From Mycobacterium scrofulaceum (GTDB taxonomy: Bacteria > Actinomycetota > Actinomycetes > Mycobacteriales > Mycobacteriaceae), in the NCBI RefSeq assembly GCF_001667885.1, contig NZ_LZJW01000060.1, forward strand, positions 1-64,000: a stretch of 64,000 bases of DNA, given 5' to 3'. Under the pieces are notes generated by a model. That model was not told where the DNA came from. It did no database searches and saw only the letters and a program-made list of their open reading frames with translations. Of this stretch, positions 1 through 8,977 are shown one piece after another (the stretch's first letter is position 1; each line of letters opens with the position of its first letter). Both the position numbers and the translations under genes were made by a program.

Positions 1-38
1 TCGAGGTCTTGCGCCGGCTTCTCGACAACGCGTCGCTG
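1..38. repeat. Inverted repeat arm, left copy
   Basis: Positions 1-38 are the perfect reverse complement of 500-537. The match stops inside the window at position 38 but may continue to the left of position 1. Confidence 0.9.
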
Positions 39-395
39 CCGTGGCGGAGGGGCCGGGGGAGCGATCTCGAAAACCAGCCGGGGGCCACGCTGCGGATCAC
101 CGATGCTGATCGCCTGGCCATTGCGCAGTGCGACCGTCGAGGCCCGCGCTCCGTCGATGAAGATGCCGTTGTGGCTGAGGTCGATCGCCACCCAGTGGGT
201 GCCGGCGAATCGCAGCACCACCTCGGGGCGAGGCGCCGGAGGCGGCGAGCTGGGAGTCCCGAGGCGCTCGAGGGCGATGTCGCTGCCCGGGCCGTAGCCG
301 ATGATCACGTCGCGGCCGGGGGAGAAGTCGAAGCGCGCCGACCCGACCCACACGGTCAACGGGGAGGCCCTGAAACCGGAAGCCTCGGGCCGCAT
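1..395 (-). CDS. FHA-domain protein, 3' part cut by the window edge
   Basis: An open minus-strand frame starts at ATG 395 and runs off the left edge (131 codons seen). The translation has a forkhead-associated core: a GRDVIIGYG strand-turn, an RFAGTHWVAIDLSHNGIFIDG segment split over the FHA beta-sandwich, and a final GQAISIGDP strand. These occupy about residues 18-112. FHA domains bind phosphothreonine and occur in mycobacterial kinase substrates such as the ABC protein Rv1747, whose N-terminal FHA looks similar. The rest of the protein is outside the window, so its full function is unknown. The last dozen visible codons lie in a 38-bp segment that is the exact reverse complement of the end of the neighbouring marR gene. 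The natural C-terminus may therefore be disrupted. Confidence 0.6.
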   Translation of the reverse strand, partial: MRPEASGFRASPLTVWVGSARFDFSPGRDVIIGYGPGSDIALERLGTPSSPPPAPRPEVVLRFAGTHWVAIDLSHNGIFIDGARASTVALRNGQAISIGDPQRGPRLVFEIAPPAPPPRQRRVVEKPAQDL

Positions 396-475
396 GGCCG
401 CCACCTTTCCTCTCACCCGGTCAGATCGACTTAGTGTCTACCCGCCGGCAGTCGTGCATCCACGTGGGTGCGCCG

Positions 476-949
476 TCACAGCGCGTTGCGCCGCCCCGCC
501 AGCGACGCGTTGTCGAGAAGCCGGCGCAAGACCTCGACCGCGTCGGTCAGCACCTGGCGGTCACCTGGCTCCAGCAACGCCAGCTGCGGTTCGATCGCCG
601 CGGCACGGTCGGCGCGAACCGCGTTGAGCGTGCGCTTCCCCTGGGGAGTGATGCGGATCCGGACAGCGCGGGCATCCCCCGGGTCGACGGTTCGGGTGAC
701 CAGGCCGGCGTCCTCGAGCCGGCGTACCTGCGTCGTCATGGTCGGCTGTGAGCAGTGATCGACGGCGGCGAGGTCGCCGATCCGGGCTTCACCATGAGCT
801 TCGATGCTGGCGAGCAACCTGGCCTGGGCCGCCGGCAGCGGCATCTGGATGCGCTGGGTGGCCAGCCGGTTGAGCCGCGCCACCACGGCGAGCAGGTCGG
901 CTCCCAGCTGCTGGGTCCCGATGTTTGCGGTCTCGACAACTCTGTCCAT
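476..949 (-). CDS. MarR family transcriptional regulator
   Basis: This 157-residue protein is the usual MarR size. It has an N-terminal dimerisation helix, a winged helix-turn-helix at about residues 55-110 (GDLAAVDHCSQPTMTTQVRRL, then the wing DPGDARAVRIRITPQG) and a C-terminal helix. MarR proteins repress nearby genes and release DNA on binding small ligands. It is divergent from the ECF transporter operon. The 116-bp gap between the ATG at 949 and the GTG at 1066 must carry the promoters of both, so the transporter is the likely target. The same pair, a MarR-like gene beside Rv2326c/Rv2325c, is recalled from M. tuberculosis. The ligand cannot be read from the sequence. Confidence 0.88.
   Translation of the reverse strand: MDRVVETANIGTQQLGADLLAVVARLNRLATQRIQMPLPAAQARLLASIEAHGEARIGDLAAVDHCSQPTMTTQVRRLEDAGLVTRTVDPGDARAVRIRITPQGKRTLNAVRADRAAAIEPQLALLEPGDRQVLTDAVEVLRRLLDNASLAGRRNAL
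500..537. repeat. Inverted repeat arm, right copy (end of marR)
   Basis: This is the partner of positions 1-38. It encodes the C-terminal RRLLDNASL residues of the MarR protein on the minus strand. Confidence 0.9.
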
Positions 950-1065
950 GTCTCCATGGTTCCATAGCTTTGCTAAGCGAGACGAGAGGCGCCCGGTCCT
1001 GACGGGGTCGGGAGTGTCGAGTGTGACGAACCGAGTTGGGGCCGCGGCCTGGCAGAATCAGTGAA

Positions 1066-3114
1066 GTGAAAGTCCGTCGCCCCGTCCGTGCGCGCCGCCG
1101 GGGTGGACCTTTACACCCAACCGAATTGGCCCAGGCCTCGGTCATGGGGGCGCTTTGCGCGGTGATCGCGATCATCGCCGGTGTCATCCCGTTCGCTCAG
1201 GGTTTGGCGCTGCTGGGCACGGTCCCGATGGGGCTGCTGTCGTACCGTTACCGGCTGCGGGTGCTGCTGGCGGCGACGTTTGCTGCCGGAATGATCGCCT
1301 TCCTGATCTCCGGGGTGGGCGGCTTCGTGACGGTCGTGAACTGTGCCTACATCGGCGGGCTGACCGGTTTCGTCAAGCGCAGGGGCAGGGGCACCCCCAC
1401 CGTGATCGTCTTGTCCCTGATTGTCGGGGTCGCCGTCGCCGGCGCGACGGTCGGCGCGTTGGCGGTGCTGAATCGGTTGCGGCATCTGATCTTTGAGGTG
1501 ATGGCGGCCAACGTGGACGGTCTGGTCGCATTCCTGGATCGGGTGAACCTGCGGTGGCTCGGCGCCGACGTGAAGCGCTGCTTCGAATTCGGCCTGCACT
1601 ACTGGCCGTGGTTGATGCTCGGCTACGTCACCTATGGGGTCATGGTGTCGTCGTGGATCGGCTGGTGGGCACTGTCTCGCTTGCTGGACCGAATGGGCAG
1701 CGTCCCCGATGTGCACAAGCTCGACGCTCCCGACGAGCCTCCGGGCGCCCCCATCGGGCCCGTCCCGGTGCGGCTGGACAGGGTGCGGTTCCGCTACCCC
1801 CACGCCAAGCAGGATGCCTTGCGTGAGCTCAGCCTGGAACTGCAGGTCGGCGAACATATCGCCGTCATCGGCGCCAACGGATCGGGTAAGACCACGCTGA
1901 CGCTCATCTTGGCGGGCCGGCAACCGACATCGGGCACCGTGCAGCGTCCGGGCGCGGTGGGGCTGGGCATGTTGGGTGGCACCGCGCTTGTTCTGCAGCA
2001 CCCGAAGAGCCAGGTCCTGGGAACCCGCGTCGCCGATGACGTGGTGTGGGGGCTGCCCCCGGGGACAGAGGTCGACGTCGACCATTTGCTGCAGGAAGTC
2101 GGCCTTGGGGGCTTTGCCGAGCGCGATACCGGCGGCCTGTCCGGCGGCGAACTGCAACGCCTCGCTCTCGCCGCGGCGCTGGCGCGCGAACCGGCGCTGC
2201 TGATCGCGGACGAGTTCACCAGCATGGTCGACCAGAGGGGGCGTGAGGTCCTGTTGAACGTGCTGTCCGGCCTGCCCAAGCGGCATCGGACCGCCCTGGT
2301 GCACATCACTCATTTCGACAACGAGGCCGCGTCGGCGGACCGGACCATCAACCTCAGTGATTCCCCGGATAACACCGGCATGGTCGAGACGGCTCCGCCG
2401 CCGCTGCCATCCGCCGCCGTCAGGCGCGGCCCAAGCAAGCCGGTGCTGGAAATCGTTGGCGTGAGCCACGAATACAACAGCGGGACACCGTGGGCGAAGA
2501 CCGCGCTGCGCGATATCAACTTCGTCGTGGAACAAGGCGACGGGATTTTGATTCACGGGGGCAACGGCTCGGGCAAATCGACGCTGGCGTGGATCATGGC
2601 CGGACTGACCGCCCCCACGGTCGGCGCCTGCCTGCTTGACGGTGAGCCGATCCGGGATCACGTCGGCGCGGTGGCGTTGTCGTTCCAGACGGCGAGGCTG
2701 CAATTGATGCGCAGCCACGTCGGTCTGGAAGTTGCTTCGGTGGCGGGCTTTTCGCCCCATGACGAAGGTCGGGTGACGGCTGCCCTGGCGGCGGTCGGAC
2801 TGGAGCCCACGATGGGGCGGCGGCGCATCGATCAGCTCAGCGGCGGTCAGATGAGACGGGTCGTGTTGGCCGGCCTGCTGGCGTGCTCGCCGCGCGTGCT
2901 GATCCTCGACGAGCCGCTGGCCGGGCTGGACGTCGGGAGCCAGCGGGGCCTGCTGCGTCTGCTGGCCGACCTGCGCCGTCACCGCGGGCTCACCGTCGTC
3001 GTCATCTCCCACGACTTCGTGGGGTTGGAAGCCGTCTGCTCGCGGACCCTGCACGTGCAGAATGGCGCGCTGCAAGAGGTGACGGCCACCGCCGCGGCCG
3101 GGGGTGTGTCGTGA
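1066..3114 (+). CDS. ECF transporter fusion: S-like membrane domain plus two ATPase domains
   Basis: About 682 residues, with three parts. Residues 20-210 are hydrophobic with about six membrane segments and look like a substrate-binding S component. Residues 235-430 are a first ABC ATPase (Walker [11 protein letters not shown], signature LSGGELQRL, Walker B LLIADE, H-loop His in ITHFD). Residues 470-680 are a second ([29 protein letters not shown]). With the T component encoded next, this is a complete energy-coupling-factor importer in two genes, like Rv2326c/Rv2325c. The substrate, probably a vitamin or metal, is not evident. A TTG at 1036 is an alternative start ten codons upstream; neither has a strong ribosome site. 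The first Walker B is followed by Phe rather than Pro, a mild deviation. Confidence 0.85.
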   Translation: MKVRRPVRARRRGGPLHPTELAQASVMGALCAVIAIIAGVIPFAQGLALLGTVPMGLLSYRYRLRVLLAATFAAGMIAFLISGVGGFVTVVNCAYIGGLTGFVKRRGRGTPTVIVLSLIVGVAVAGATVGALAVLNRLRHLIFEVMAANVDGLVAFLDRVNLRWLGADVKRCFEFGLHYWPWLMLGYVTYGVMVSSWIGWWALSRLLDRMGSVPDVHKLDAPDEPPGAPIGPVPVRLDRVRFRYPHAKQDALRELSLELQVGEHIAVIGANGSGKTTLTLILAGRQPTSGTVQRPGAVGLGMLGGTALVLQHPKSQVLGTRVADDVVWGLPPGTEVDVDHLLQEVGLGGFAERDTGGLSGGELQRLALAAALAREPALLIADEFTSMVDQRGREVLLNVLSGLPKRHRTALVHITHFDNEAASADRTINLSDSPDNTGMVETAPPPLPSAAVRRGPSKPVLEIVGVSHEYNSGTPWAKTALRDINFVVEQGDGILIHGGNGSGKSTLAWIMAGLTAPTVGACLLDGEPIRDHVGAVALSFQTARLQLMRSHVGLEVASVAGFSPHDEGRVTAALAAVGLEPTMGRRRIDQLSGGQMRRVVLAGLLACSPRVLILDEPLAGLDVGSQRGLLRLLADLRRHRGLTVVVISHDFVGLEAVCSRTLHVQNGALQEVTATAAAGGVS

Positions 3115-3962
3115 CCGCAAGTTCGTCTTCCCCCCGCGGCAAGGAGCGCCGCACTTCCCGCCCGGTGGTGCTGCTGGTTCCCGTGCCGGGCGGGTCCGCG
3201 ATCCACAGCTTGTGGGCCGGCACCAAGCTTCTCGTGGTGTTCGGTGTAGCGGTGTTGCTGACCTTCTACCCGGGTTGGGTGACGATCGGGGCGGTGGCCG
3301 CGTTGGTGCTGACGGCGATCCGGATCGCCCGCATCCCCCGCGGTGCGCTTCCGTCAATCCCGCGCTGGCTCTGGGTCCTCATCGCGTTGGGTTTTGTGAC
3401 GGCCGCGCTGGCCGGGGGTAGTCCGGTGGTGTCGATCGCCGGGGTCCACCTAGGCCTCGGTGGAGCATTGAACTTCCTGCGGATCACCGCGTTGTCCCTC
3501 GTTTTGCTCGGCCTGGGGGCGATGGTGTCCTGGACCACCAATGTCGCCGAAATCGCCCCGGCGCTGGCGGTTTTGGGCCGCCCGCTCAAGCTGGTGCGTA
3601 TCCCGGTCGACGAGTGGGCGGTGGCCCTGGCCCTGGCGCTGCGCGCCTTCCCGTTGCTGATCGAGGAATTCCAGGTGCTCTACGCCGCTCGGCGGTTGCG
3701 GCCCAACCACATGGCACCGACCCGCAAGGCTCGGGTCAAGCAGACCGCGGGCAACTCGATCGACTTGGTCGCCGCCGCCATCGTGGTGACCTTGCGCCGC
3801 GCCGACGAGATGGGTGACGCGATCACCGCCCGCGGGGGCATCGGCCAACTTTCTGCCGCGCCGGCCCGGCCGAAACTGGCCGACTGGTTGTCGCTGGCGG
3901 TGACCATAGCGGTGGGCGGTGCCGCGGTGGCGATCGAGACGATATTCCACCTGACGCGCTGA
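3111..3962 (+). CDS. ECF transporter T component (EcfT-like membrane protein)
   Basis: The GTG start at 3111 overlaps the TGA of the preceding gene (GTGA), so translation is coupled. The product is 283 residues. There are hydrophobic segments at about residues 35-60, 65-85, 95-115 and 130-155 and one at the C-terminus. A cytoplasmic region carries the EcfT-type coupling motifs ([14 protein letters not shown], and an Ala-Arg-Gly near AITARGGIG). EcfT joins the ATPases to the S component in the membrane. Its size matches Rv2325c. A longer open frame exists upstream but lies inside the ATPase gene, so the overlapping GTG is preferred. Confidence 0.85.
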   Translation: MTASSSSPRGKERRTSRPVVLLVPVPGGSAIHSLWAGTKLLVVFGVAVLLTFYPGWVTIGAVAALVLTAIRIARIPRGALPSIPRWLWVLIALGFVTAALAGGSPVVSIAGVHLGLGGALNFLRITALSLVLLGLGAMVSWTTNVAEIAPALAVLGRPLKLVRIPVDEWAVALALALRAFPLLIEEFQVLYAARRLRPNHMAPTRKARVKQTAGNSIDLVAAAIVVTLRRADEMGDAITARGGIGQLSAAPARPKLADWLSLAVTIAVGGAAVAIETIFHLTR

Positions 3963-3983
3963 CCGTTCGCGTAGCGTGAGCGC

Positions 3984-4439
3984 GTGGCCGACATACGCCG
4001 GACTCGCTCGATCGCGGCCCGCATCGGCGACATCTGGGAAACCCTCGCGGAGTTCGGATCGATCAGTTCGTGGGCCGGCAACGTCGACCACTCTTGCATC
4101 TTGTTCCGCGGCCCCGACGGGTCCGCCGTCGGCACCTCCCGGCGGGTGCAGGTCAAGCGCGACGCCCTCGTCGAGCGCATCACCGAATTCGACCCGCCCC
4201 ACGCCCTGGGCTACGACATCGAAGGTCTACCCGCCCGGGTGCGCAGGGTCTCCAACCGCTGGACGCTCGAACCGACCGGCGACTCGGCCACCACCTTGGT
4301 GACCCTCACCAGCACCGTCGAAATCGGGCCGCACGCAATGCAAAACCTGGCCGAGCGCGCCCTGTGCCGCTTTCTCGCGCGGCAGTCCGAAGTGATGCTC
4401 GCCGGCCTCGCCGACCGATTGGAGCGTGCCCGTGTCTGA
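3984..4439 (+). CDS. SRPBCC (START/Bet v1-like) family protein
   Basis: This 151-residue protein starts at GTG 3984. It opens with the helix/strand pattern of polyketide-cyclase/START-like folds (IAARIGDIWETLAEFGSISSW), followed by alternating beta-strands and a long C-terminal helix (residues 115-148). Such proteins bind a hydrophobic ligand in a central cavity; no catalytic residue can be assigned. Its end overlaps the sulfatase start by 14 bases, so the two are probably co-translated and the ligand could be related to the sulfatase substrate. That link is inference from overlap only. Confidence 0.75.
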   Translation: MADIRRTRSIAARIGDIWETLAEFGSISSWAGNVDHSCILFRGPDGSAVGTSRRVQVKRDALVERITEFDPPHALGYDIEGLPARVRRVSNRWTLEPTGDSATTLVTLTSTVEIGPHAMQNLAERALCRFLARQSEVMLAGLADRLERARV

Positions 4440-6237
4440 CCGGCCCGATGTCATCGTCATCATGACGGACGAGGAACGCGCGCTACCGCCCTATGAGGCC
4501 CCCGAGGTGCTCGCGTGGCGCGACCGAATCCTCTCCGGCCGCAAGTGGTTTGACGATCACGGGGTCAGCTTCACCCGGCACTACACCGGCTCACTGGCCT
4601 GCGTGCCGAGCCGCCCGACCATTTTCACCGGCCACTACCCCGACCTGCACGGTGTGACCCAGACCGATGGCATCGGGAAGACCGCGGACGATTCACGCAT
4701 GCGCTGGCTGCGTGCGGGCGAGGTTCCCACGCTCGGCAATTGGTTCCGGGCGGCCGGCTATGACACCCACTACGACGGCAAGTGGCACATCTCGCACGCC
4801 GATCTCCTCGACCCCGGGACCGGTCGACCGTTGGCGACCAACGACGACAACGGCGTGGTCGACGAAGCCGCCGTGCGGCGCTATCTGAACGCAGACCCGT
4901 TGGGGCCGTTCGGGTTCTCCGGATGGGTCGGTCCCGAGCCGCACGGGGCGGCGCTGGCCAACGCCGGTGTGCGACGCGACCCGCTGATCGCGGACCGGGT
5001 GGTCGCGTGGCTGGCCGACCGCTACGCCCGCCGCCGCGCCGGTGACCCCGCCGCCTTGCGGCCGTTCCTTTTGGTCGCCAGCTTCGTCAACCCCCACGAC
5101 ATCGTGCTTTTCCCGGCATGGTCGCGGCGGAGCCCGGTCAAGCCGTCGCCGCTCGATCCGCCGCCGGTGCCCGCCGCGCCGACCGCGGGCGAGGACCTGT
5201 CCACGAAGCCCGCGGCGCAGATCGCCTTCCGCGAGGCGTACTACTCCGGCTACGGCCCCGCGGCCGCGATCGACCGAACCTACTCGCGCAACGCGCAGCG
5301 CTACCGTGACCTGTATTACCGATTGCACGCAGAGGTGGACGGACCGATCGACCGCGTCAGGCGGGCCGTCACCGAGAGTGGTTCGGGCGACGCCGTATTG
5401 GTGCGCACCGCCGACCACGGCGACCTGCTGGGCGCCCACGGTGGTCTGCACCAGAAGTGGTTCAACCTGTACGACGAGGCCACCCGCGTTCCCTTCGTCA
5501 TCGCGCGCATCGGCGAGCGCCGCACGCAACCTCGGCTCGTCTCGGCGCCGACCTCACACGTCGACCTGGTGCCCACCCTGCTGGCGGCCGCGGGCGTCGA
5601 TGTCGCTGCGGTGTCCGCGACGCTGGCCGAGTCGTTCTCGGAAGTCCACCCGCTGCCCGGCCGGAACCTGATGCCCATCGTGGACGGCGGCCCGGCCGAC
5701 GCGAACCGGGCCGTGTACCTGATGACCCGCGACAACATGCTCGAAGGGGACAGCGGCGCATCGGGATTGGCGCGCCGCTTGAAGCGGACCGTCAATCCCC
5801 CTGCGCCGCTGCGCATCCGAATCCCGGCCCACACCGCCTCCAACTTCGAGGGCTTGGTTGTCCGCGTCGACGAGGCGACGGCCGCCGGCGGCACCGGTCA
5901 CCTGTGGAAGCTGGTGCGCACCTTCGACGATCCGGGCACCTGGACCGAACCAGGCGTGCGGCATCTGGCGGCCAATGGGCTCGGGGGAGAGGCATATCGG
6001 ACGTCTCCCCTCGATGACCAGTGGGAGTTGTATGACCTGACCGCCGACCCGGTCGAAGCGATCAACCGCTGGTCCGATCCGGACCTGCATAGCCTGCGAC
6101 AGCACCTGCGGGCGCAGCTCAAACACGCGCGGGCCGAATCCGTTCCCGAGCGAAACCGACCGTGGCCCTACGCATCTCGCCGGCCTCCTGCGTCACGGCC
6201 GTCACGGCTCAAGCGCCTCTTCCGCCTGCGGGCGTAA
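4426..6237 (+). CDS. Cys-type sulfatase
   Basis: 603 residues. The N-terminus has the alkaline-phosphatase-fold strand VIVIMTDE (Asp15 as metal ligand). The sulfatase signature follows as Cys59-Val-Pro-Ser-Arg63, where Cys is converted to formylglycine by a separate maturation enzyme, then PTIFTGHYPDLHG. A second metal site is at TADHGDLLGAHGG (about residues 328-340). Sulfatases hydrolyse sulfate esters; the substrate is not predictable. There is no signal peptide or twin-arginine motif, so a cytoplasmic location is likely. The C-terminus is basic and proline-rich, which is unusual and may be a tail. GTG 4426 or GTG 4432 could be the start. The gene ends in a strong palindrome shared with the convergent Lrp gene. 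Confidence 0.88.
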   Translation: MPVSDRPDVIVIMTDEERALPPYEAPEVLAWRDRILSGRKWFDDHGVSFTRHYTGSLACVPSRPTIFTGHYPDLHGVTQTDGIGKTADDSRMRWLRAGEVPTLGNWFRAAGYDTHYDGKWHISHADLLDPGTGRPLATNDDNGVVDEAAVRRYLNADPLGPFGFSGWVGPEPHGAALANAGVRRDPLIADRVVAWLADRYARRRAGDPAALRPFLLVASFVNPHDIVLFPAWSRRSPVKPSPLDPPPVPAAPTAGEDLSTKPAAQIAFREAYYSGYGPAAAIDRTYSRNAQRYRDLYYRLHAEVDGPIDRVRRAVTESGSGDAVLVRTADHGDLLGAHGGLHQKWFNLYDEATRVPFVIARIGERRTQPRLVSAPTSHVDLVPTLLAAAGVDVAAVSATLAESFSEVHPLPGRNLMPIVDGGPADANRAVYLMTRDNMLEGDSGASGLARRLKRTVNPPAPLRIRIPAHTASNFEGLVVRVDEATAAGGTGHLWKLVRTFDDPGTWTEPGVRHLAANGLGGEAYRTSPLDDQWELYDLTADPVEAINRWSDPDLHSLRQHLRAQLKHARAESVPERNRPWPYASRRPPASRPSRLKRLFRLRA

Positions 6238-6282
6238 CGCCAGGGCGGAAAACTCGACTCGAATTGCGCCCTGGCGTTACGC
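6232..6282. terminator. Bidirectional hairpin between convergent genes
   Basis: Perfect 16-bp arms at 6232-6247 and 6267-6282 enclose a 19-base loop. The left arm contains the sulfatase stop codon and the right arm lies 11 bases before the stop of the convergent Lrp gene. There is no T-tract, which is common for mycobacterial hairpin terminators. Confidence 0.7.
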
Positions 6283-6293
6283 GCGCGACGCCG

Positions 6294-6740
6294 CTAGGTG
6301 CGCATCCTGTCGATGAGGTTCGACAACACCACAATGCTTTCGCTGCGCTCGATGTCCGCGCTGGACCGGATGCGCTCGAGGGCGGCCTCCAGGTGACGCA
6401 TGTCGTGAGCCAGCACGTGCAGGATGGCGTCCGATGTGCCGGTCACCGTCGCGGCGCTGGCCACCTCGGGGATGTCCACCCAGGCCGCGCGCAGCCGATC
6501 GGGCGCGATCGTGCCGTGGCAGAACACCTGCACGTAGGCCTCGGTGTTCCAGCCGAGCGCGTTGCGGTCGACGACCGTGGTGAACCCCTTGATGACGCCG
6601 GCGTCGAGCATCCGGTCGACGCGGCGCTTGACCGCTGGGGCGGACAGATTCACCTTGTCACCGATTTCGGCGAACGTCGCCCGCGCATTTTCGGTCAGCT
6701 CGGTCAGGATGCGGGCGTCGGTCTCGTCGAGGCGCTCCAT
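6294..6740 (-). CDS. Lrp/AsnC family transcriptional regulator
   Basis: 148 residues from ATG 6740. An upstream TTG at 6764 would add eight residues, but 148 matches the M. tuberculosis homologue Rv2324 as recalled. The N-terminal helix-turn-helix (ATFAEIGDKVNLSAPAVKRRVDRM, residues 20-45) is followed by the RAM ligand-binding domain with the typical VTGTSDAILHV core. Lrp/AsnC proteins sense amino acids and act as multimers on several half-sites. The gene is divergent from ddaH-rocD-rocE, so an arginine or ornithine signal is likely. It converges with the sulfatase gene. Confidence 0.88.
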   Translation of the reverse strand: MERLDETDARILTELTENARATFAEIGDKVNLSAPAVKRRVDRMLDAGVIKGFTTVVDRNALGWNTEAYVQVFCHGTIAPDRLRAAWVDIPEVASAATVTGTSDAILHVLAHDMRHLEAALERIRSSADIERSESIVVLSNLIDRMRT

Positions 6741-6861
6741 CACCCTCCGTTCAGCCTTGCGCAATAGATCGATGCAAAGTCCACTCTAACGCAATAAATC
6801 ACATATGGACACGCAACAGCTAGCATTTGATTGCGCTACGGGCGGCAAATACCGTTGATTT
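6741..6861. promoter_or_regulatory. Divergent control region with repeated GCGCAA-type boxes
   Basis: This short AT-richer stretch between the Lrp gene and ddaH contains TTGCGCAA near 6757, TAACGCAATAA near 6787 and the inverted form TTGATTGCGCTA near 6828. Spaced degenerate half-sites are typical of Lrp operators. The assignment is by pattern and position only. Confidence 0.4.
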
Positions 6862-7719
6862 ATGACGGAACAACACGTCGCCGCGCCCAGGTCCGCCCCG
6901 GCGCCTGCCGCGCACCCCCGAATACCAACCGCCCGCCGCTACGCGATGACGCCGCCGACGTTCTACGCGGTCGAGTACGCGATCAACCCGTGGATGGACA
7001 CGGCGACGCCCGTCGACGTCGGGCTCGCGCTCGCCCAATGGGAAGAGCTGCGCGCGACCTACGTCCGGCTGGGTCACCGGGTGCACGTGGTCGAGCCCGA
7101 GCCCGGGCTGCCGGACATGGTGTACGCCGCCAACGGCGGATTCATCGCGGGTGACGTCGCGATCGTCGCGAAGTTTCGCTTCGCCGAGCGGGCCGGTGAA
7201 TCGCGTGCCTATGCCGACTGGATGTCATCCATCGGGTACCGGCCGGTGTCCACCCGCCATACCAACGAGGGGCAAGGCGACCTGCTGATGGTCGGGCAAA
7301 CGGTGTTGGCGGGCTACGGCTTTCGCACCGACCGGCGGGCGCACCCGGAAATCTCCGCGGCGCTTCGCCTACCCGTCGTCTCACTCGAATTGGTGGATCC
7401 GCGCTTCTACCATCTCGACACGGCGCTGGCCGTGCTCGACGACCACACGATCGCGTTCTACCCGCCGGCGTTCAGCGCCGCCGCGCAGGACCAACTGCAG
7501 GCGCTGTTTCCCGACGCGATCGTCGTCGGAAGCGCCGACGCGTTCGTACTCGGCCTGAACGTCGTGTCGGACGGACGGCACGTCGTTTTGCCCGCCGCGG
7601 CAACGGGATTCGCGGCACAATTGCGCGCCGCCGGCTTCGAGCCCGTCGGCGTCGACCTGGCCGAGCTGCTCAAGGGTGGCGGTTCGGTCAAGTGCTGCAC
7701 ATTGGAGGTATTCCCATGA
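6862..7719 (+). CDS. ddaH: Dimethylarginine dimethylaminohydrolase family protein
   Basis: 285 residues of the amidinotransferase/DDAH superfamily. The core signatures are AINPWMD near the N-terminus, LPDMVYAANGGFI, the catalytic His in FYHLDTALAVL and a C-terminal nucleophilic Cys in GGSVKCCTLE. The family hydrolyses methylated arginine or related guanidino compounds to citrulline and amines. It is first in an operon with ornithine aminotransferase (ATGA overlap), which suggests feeding arginine-derived carbon and nitrogen into the ornithine/glutamate pool. It corresponds by order to Rv2323c. The first 25 residues look dispensable, so a later start is possible. Confidence 0.82.
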   Translation: MTEQHVAAPRSAPAPAAHPRIPTARRYAMTPPTFYAVEYAINPWMDTATPVDVGLALAQWEELRATYVRLGHRVHVVEPEPGLPDMVYAANGGFIAGDVAIVAKFRFAERAGESRAYADWMSSIGYRPVSTRHTNEGQGDLLMVGQTVLAGYGFRTDRRAHPEISAALRLPVVSLELVDPRFYHLDTALAVLDDHTIAFYPPAFSAAAQDQLQALFPDAIVVGSADAFVLGLNVVSDGRHVVLPAAATGFAAQLRAAGFEPVGVDLAELLKGGGSVKCCTLEVFP

Positions 7720-8951
7720 CGGTCCTCGACGCCCGGACCGCGACCGCGACCGAGGCCGCCATCGAGCTGGTTGAACGCCATGCCGCACACAACTATTCGC
7801 CGTTGCCAGTGGTGGCGGCCAGCGCGGAGGGCGCCTGGATCACCGACGTGGAGGGTCGGCGCTACCTGGACTGTCTGGCCGCCTACTCGGCGGTCAACTT
7901 CGGCCATCGCAACCCGGAGATCACCGCGGCGGCCCACGCCCAGCTCGACACCGTCACGCTGGTGAGCCGGGCATTCCACTCGGACACCCTCGGCCCATTC
8001 TGCGCCGCCCTTGCCCGGCTGTGCGGCAAAGACCTGGTGCTGCCGATGAACTCGGGCGCCGAAGCCGTGGAGAGCGGCCTCAAGATCGCCCGCAAGTGGG
8101 GCGCCGACGTCAAGGGCGTCCCCGACGGTCGCGCCAACATCATCGTGGCCGACAACAACTTTCACGGCCGCACGATCAGCATCGTCAGCTTCTCCTCGGA
8201 TCCGACGGCGCGGCACGGGTTCGGACCTTTCACGCCCGGATTCCGCTCGGTGCCCTTCGGCGATGCCAACGCGCTGGCCCGCGCGATCGACGACGACACC
8301 GTCGCCGTCCTGCTCGAACCGATTCAGGGCGAGGCGGGCATCGTCGTTCCGCCCGACGACTATCTGCCGGCCGTGCGCGCCCTGTGCAGCGAGCACAACG
8401 TGCTGATGATCGCCGACGAGATCCAGTCCGGGCTGGCGCGCACGGGACACACGTTCGCGTGCGACCACTGGGGCGTGGTGCCGGACGTCTACCTGCTCGG
8501 CAAGGCGCTGGGCGGTGGCGTAGTACCCCTGTCGGCGGTGGTCGCCGACCGCGAGGTCATGGGCGTGCTGCATCCCGGCGAACACGGCTCCACCTTCGGC
8601 GGTAACCCGTTGGCCGCGGCGATCGGAACCACCGTGGTGTCCATGCTGGGCCGCGGAGAATTCCAAGCGCGCTCGGCGGTTTTGGGCGCGCACCTGCACG
8701 CGCGGCTGCGCGCACTGCGGGGTCACGGCGTACGGGCGGTGCGCGGACTGGGATTGTGGGCCGGAGTGGACATCGACCCGCGTCTCGGGACGGGCAAGCA
8801 GATGAGCCTTCGGTTGGCCGGCCGGGGCGTGTTGGTGAAAGACACGCACGGCTCGACGTTGCGGTTCGCGCCACCGTTGGTGATCAGCGAGCAGGAGATC
8901 GACTGGGCGATTGAGCAGTTCGCTTCTGCGTTGCGGGAGGCTGGCCCATAA
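7716..8951 (+). CDS. rocD: Ornithine aminotransferase (intact)
   Basis: 411 residues from ATG 7716, overlapping the ddaH stop. It is a class III PLP aminotransferase: PMNSGAEAVESGLKIARKW near residue 105, the Asp contacting the pyridine ring in LMIADEIQSG, the Schiff-base Lys in LLGKALGGGVVPLSAV, and GSTFGGNPLA. It converts ornithine plus 2-oxoglutarate to glutamate semialdehyde and glutamate in the cytoplasm. The frame is continuous. In M. tuberculosis H37Rv the corresponding locus is annotated as two pieces (rocD1, rocD2). Regulation is probably by the divergent Lrp protein. Confidence 0.9.
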   Translation: MTVLDARTATATEAAIELVERHAAHNYSPLPVVAASAEGAWITDVEGRRYLDCLAAYSAVNFGHRNPEITAAAHAQLDTVTLVSRAFHSDTLGPFCAALARLCGKDLVLPMNSGAEAVESGLKIARKWGADVKGVPDGRANIIVADNNFHGRTISIVSFSSDPTARHGFGPFTPGFRSVPFGDANALARAIDDDTVAVLLEPIQGEAGIVVPPDDYLPAVRALCSEHNVLMIADEIQSGLARTGHTFACDHWGVVPDVYLLGKALGGGVVPLSAVVADREVMGVLHPGEHGSTFGGNPLAAAIGTTVVSMLGRGEFQARSAVLGAHLHARLRALRGHGVRAVRGLGLWAGVDIDPRLGTGKQMSLRLAGRGVLVKDTHGSTLRFAPPLVISEQEIDWAIEQFASALREAGP

Positions 8952-8977
8952 TCAGCTGATCGAGCAAGGAGGGGCAA

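Noticed and set aside
1111-3357. Long open frame antisense to the ECF transporter
   Set aside because: It is Arg/Gln/His-rich low-quality sequence mirroring the real genes, a normal product of high GC content.
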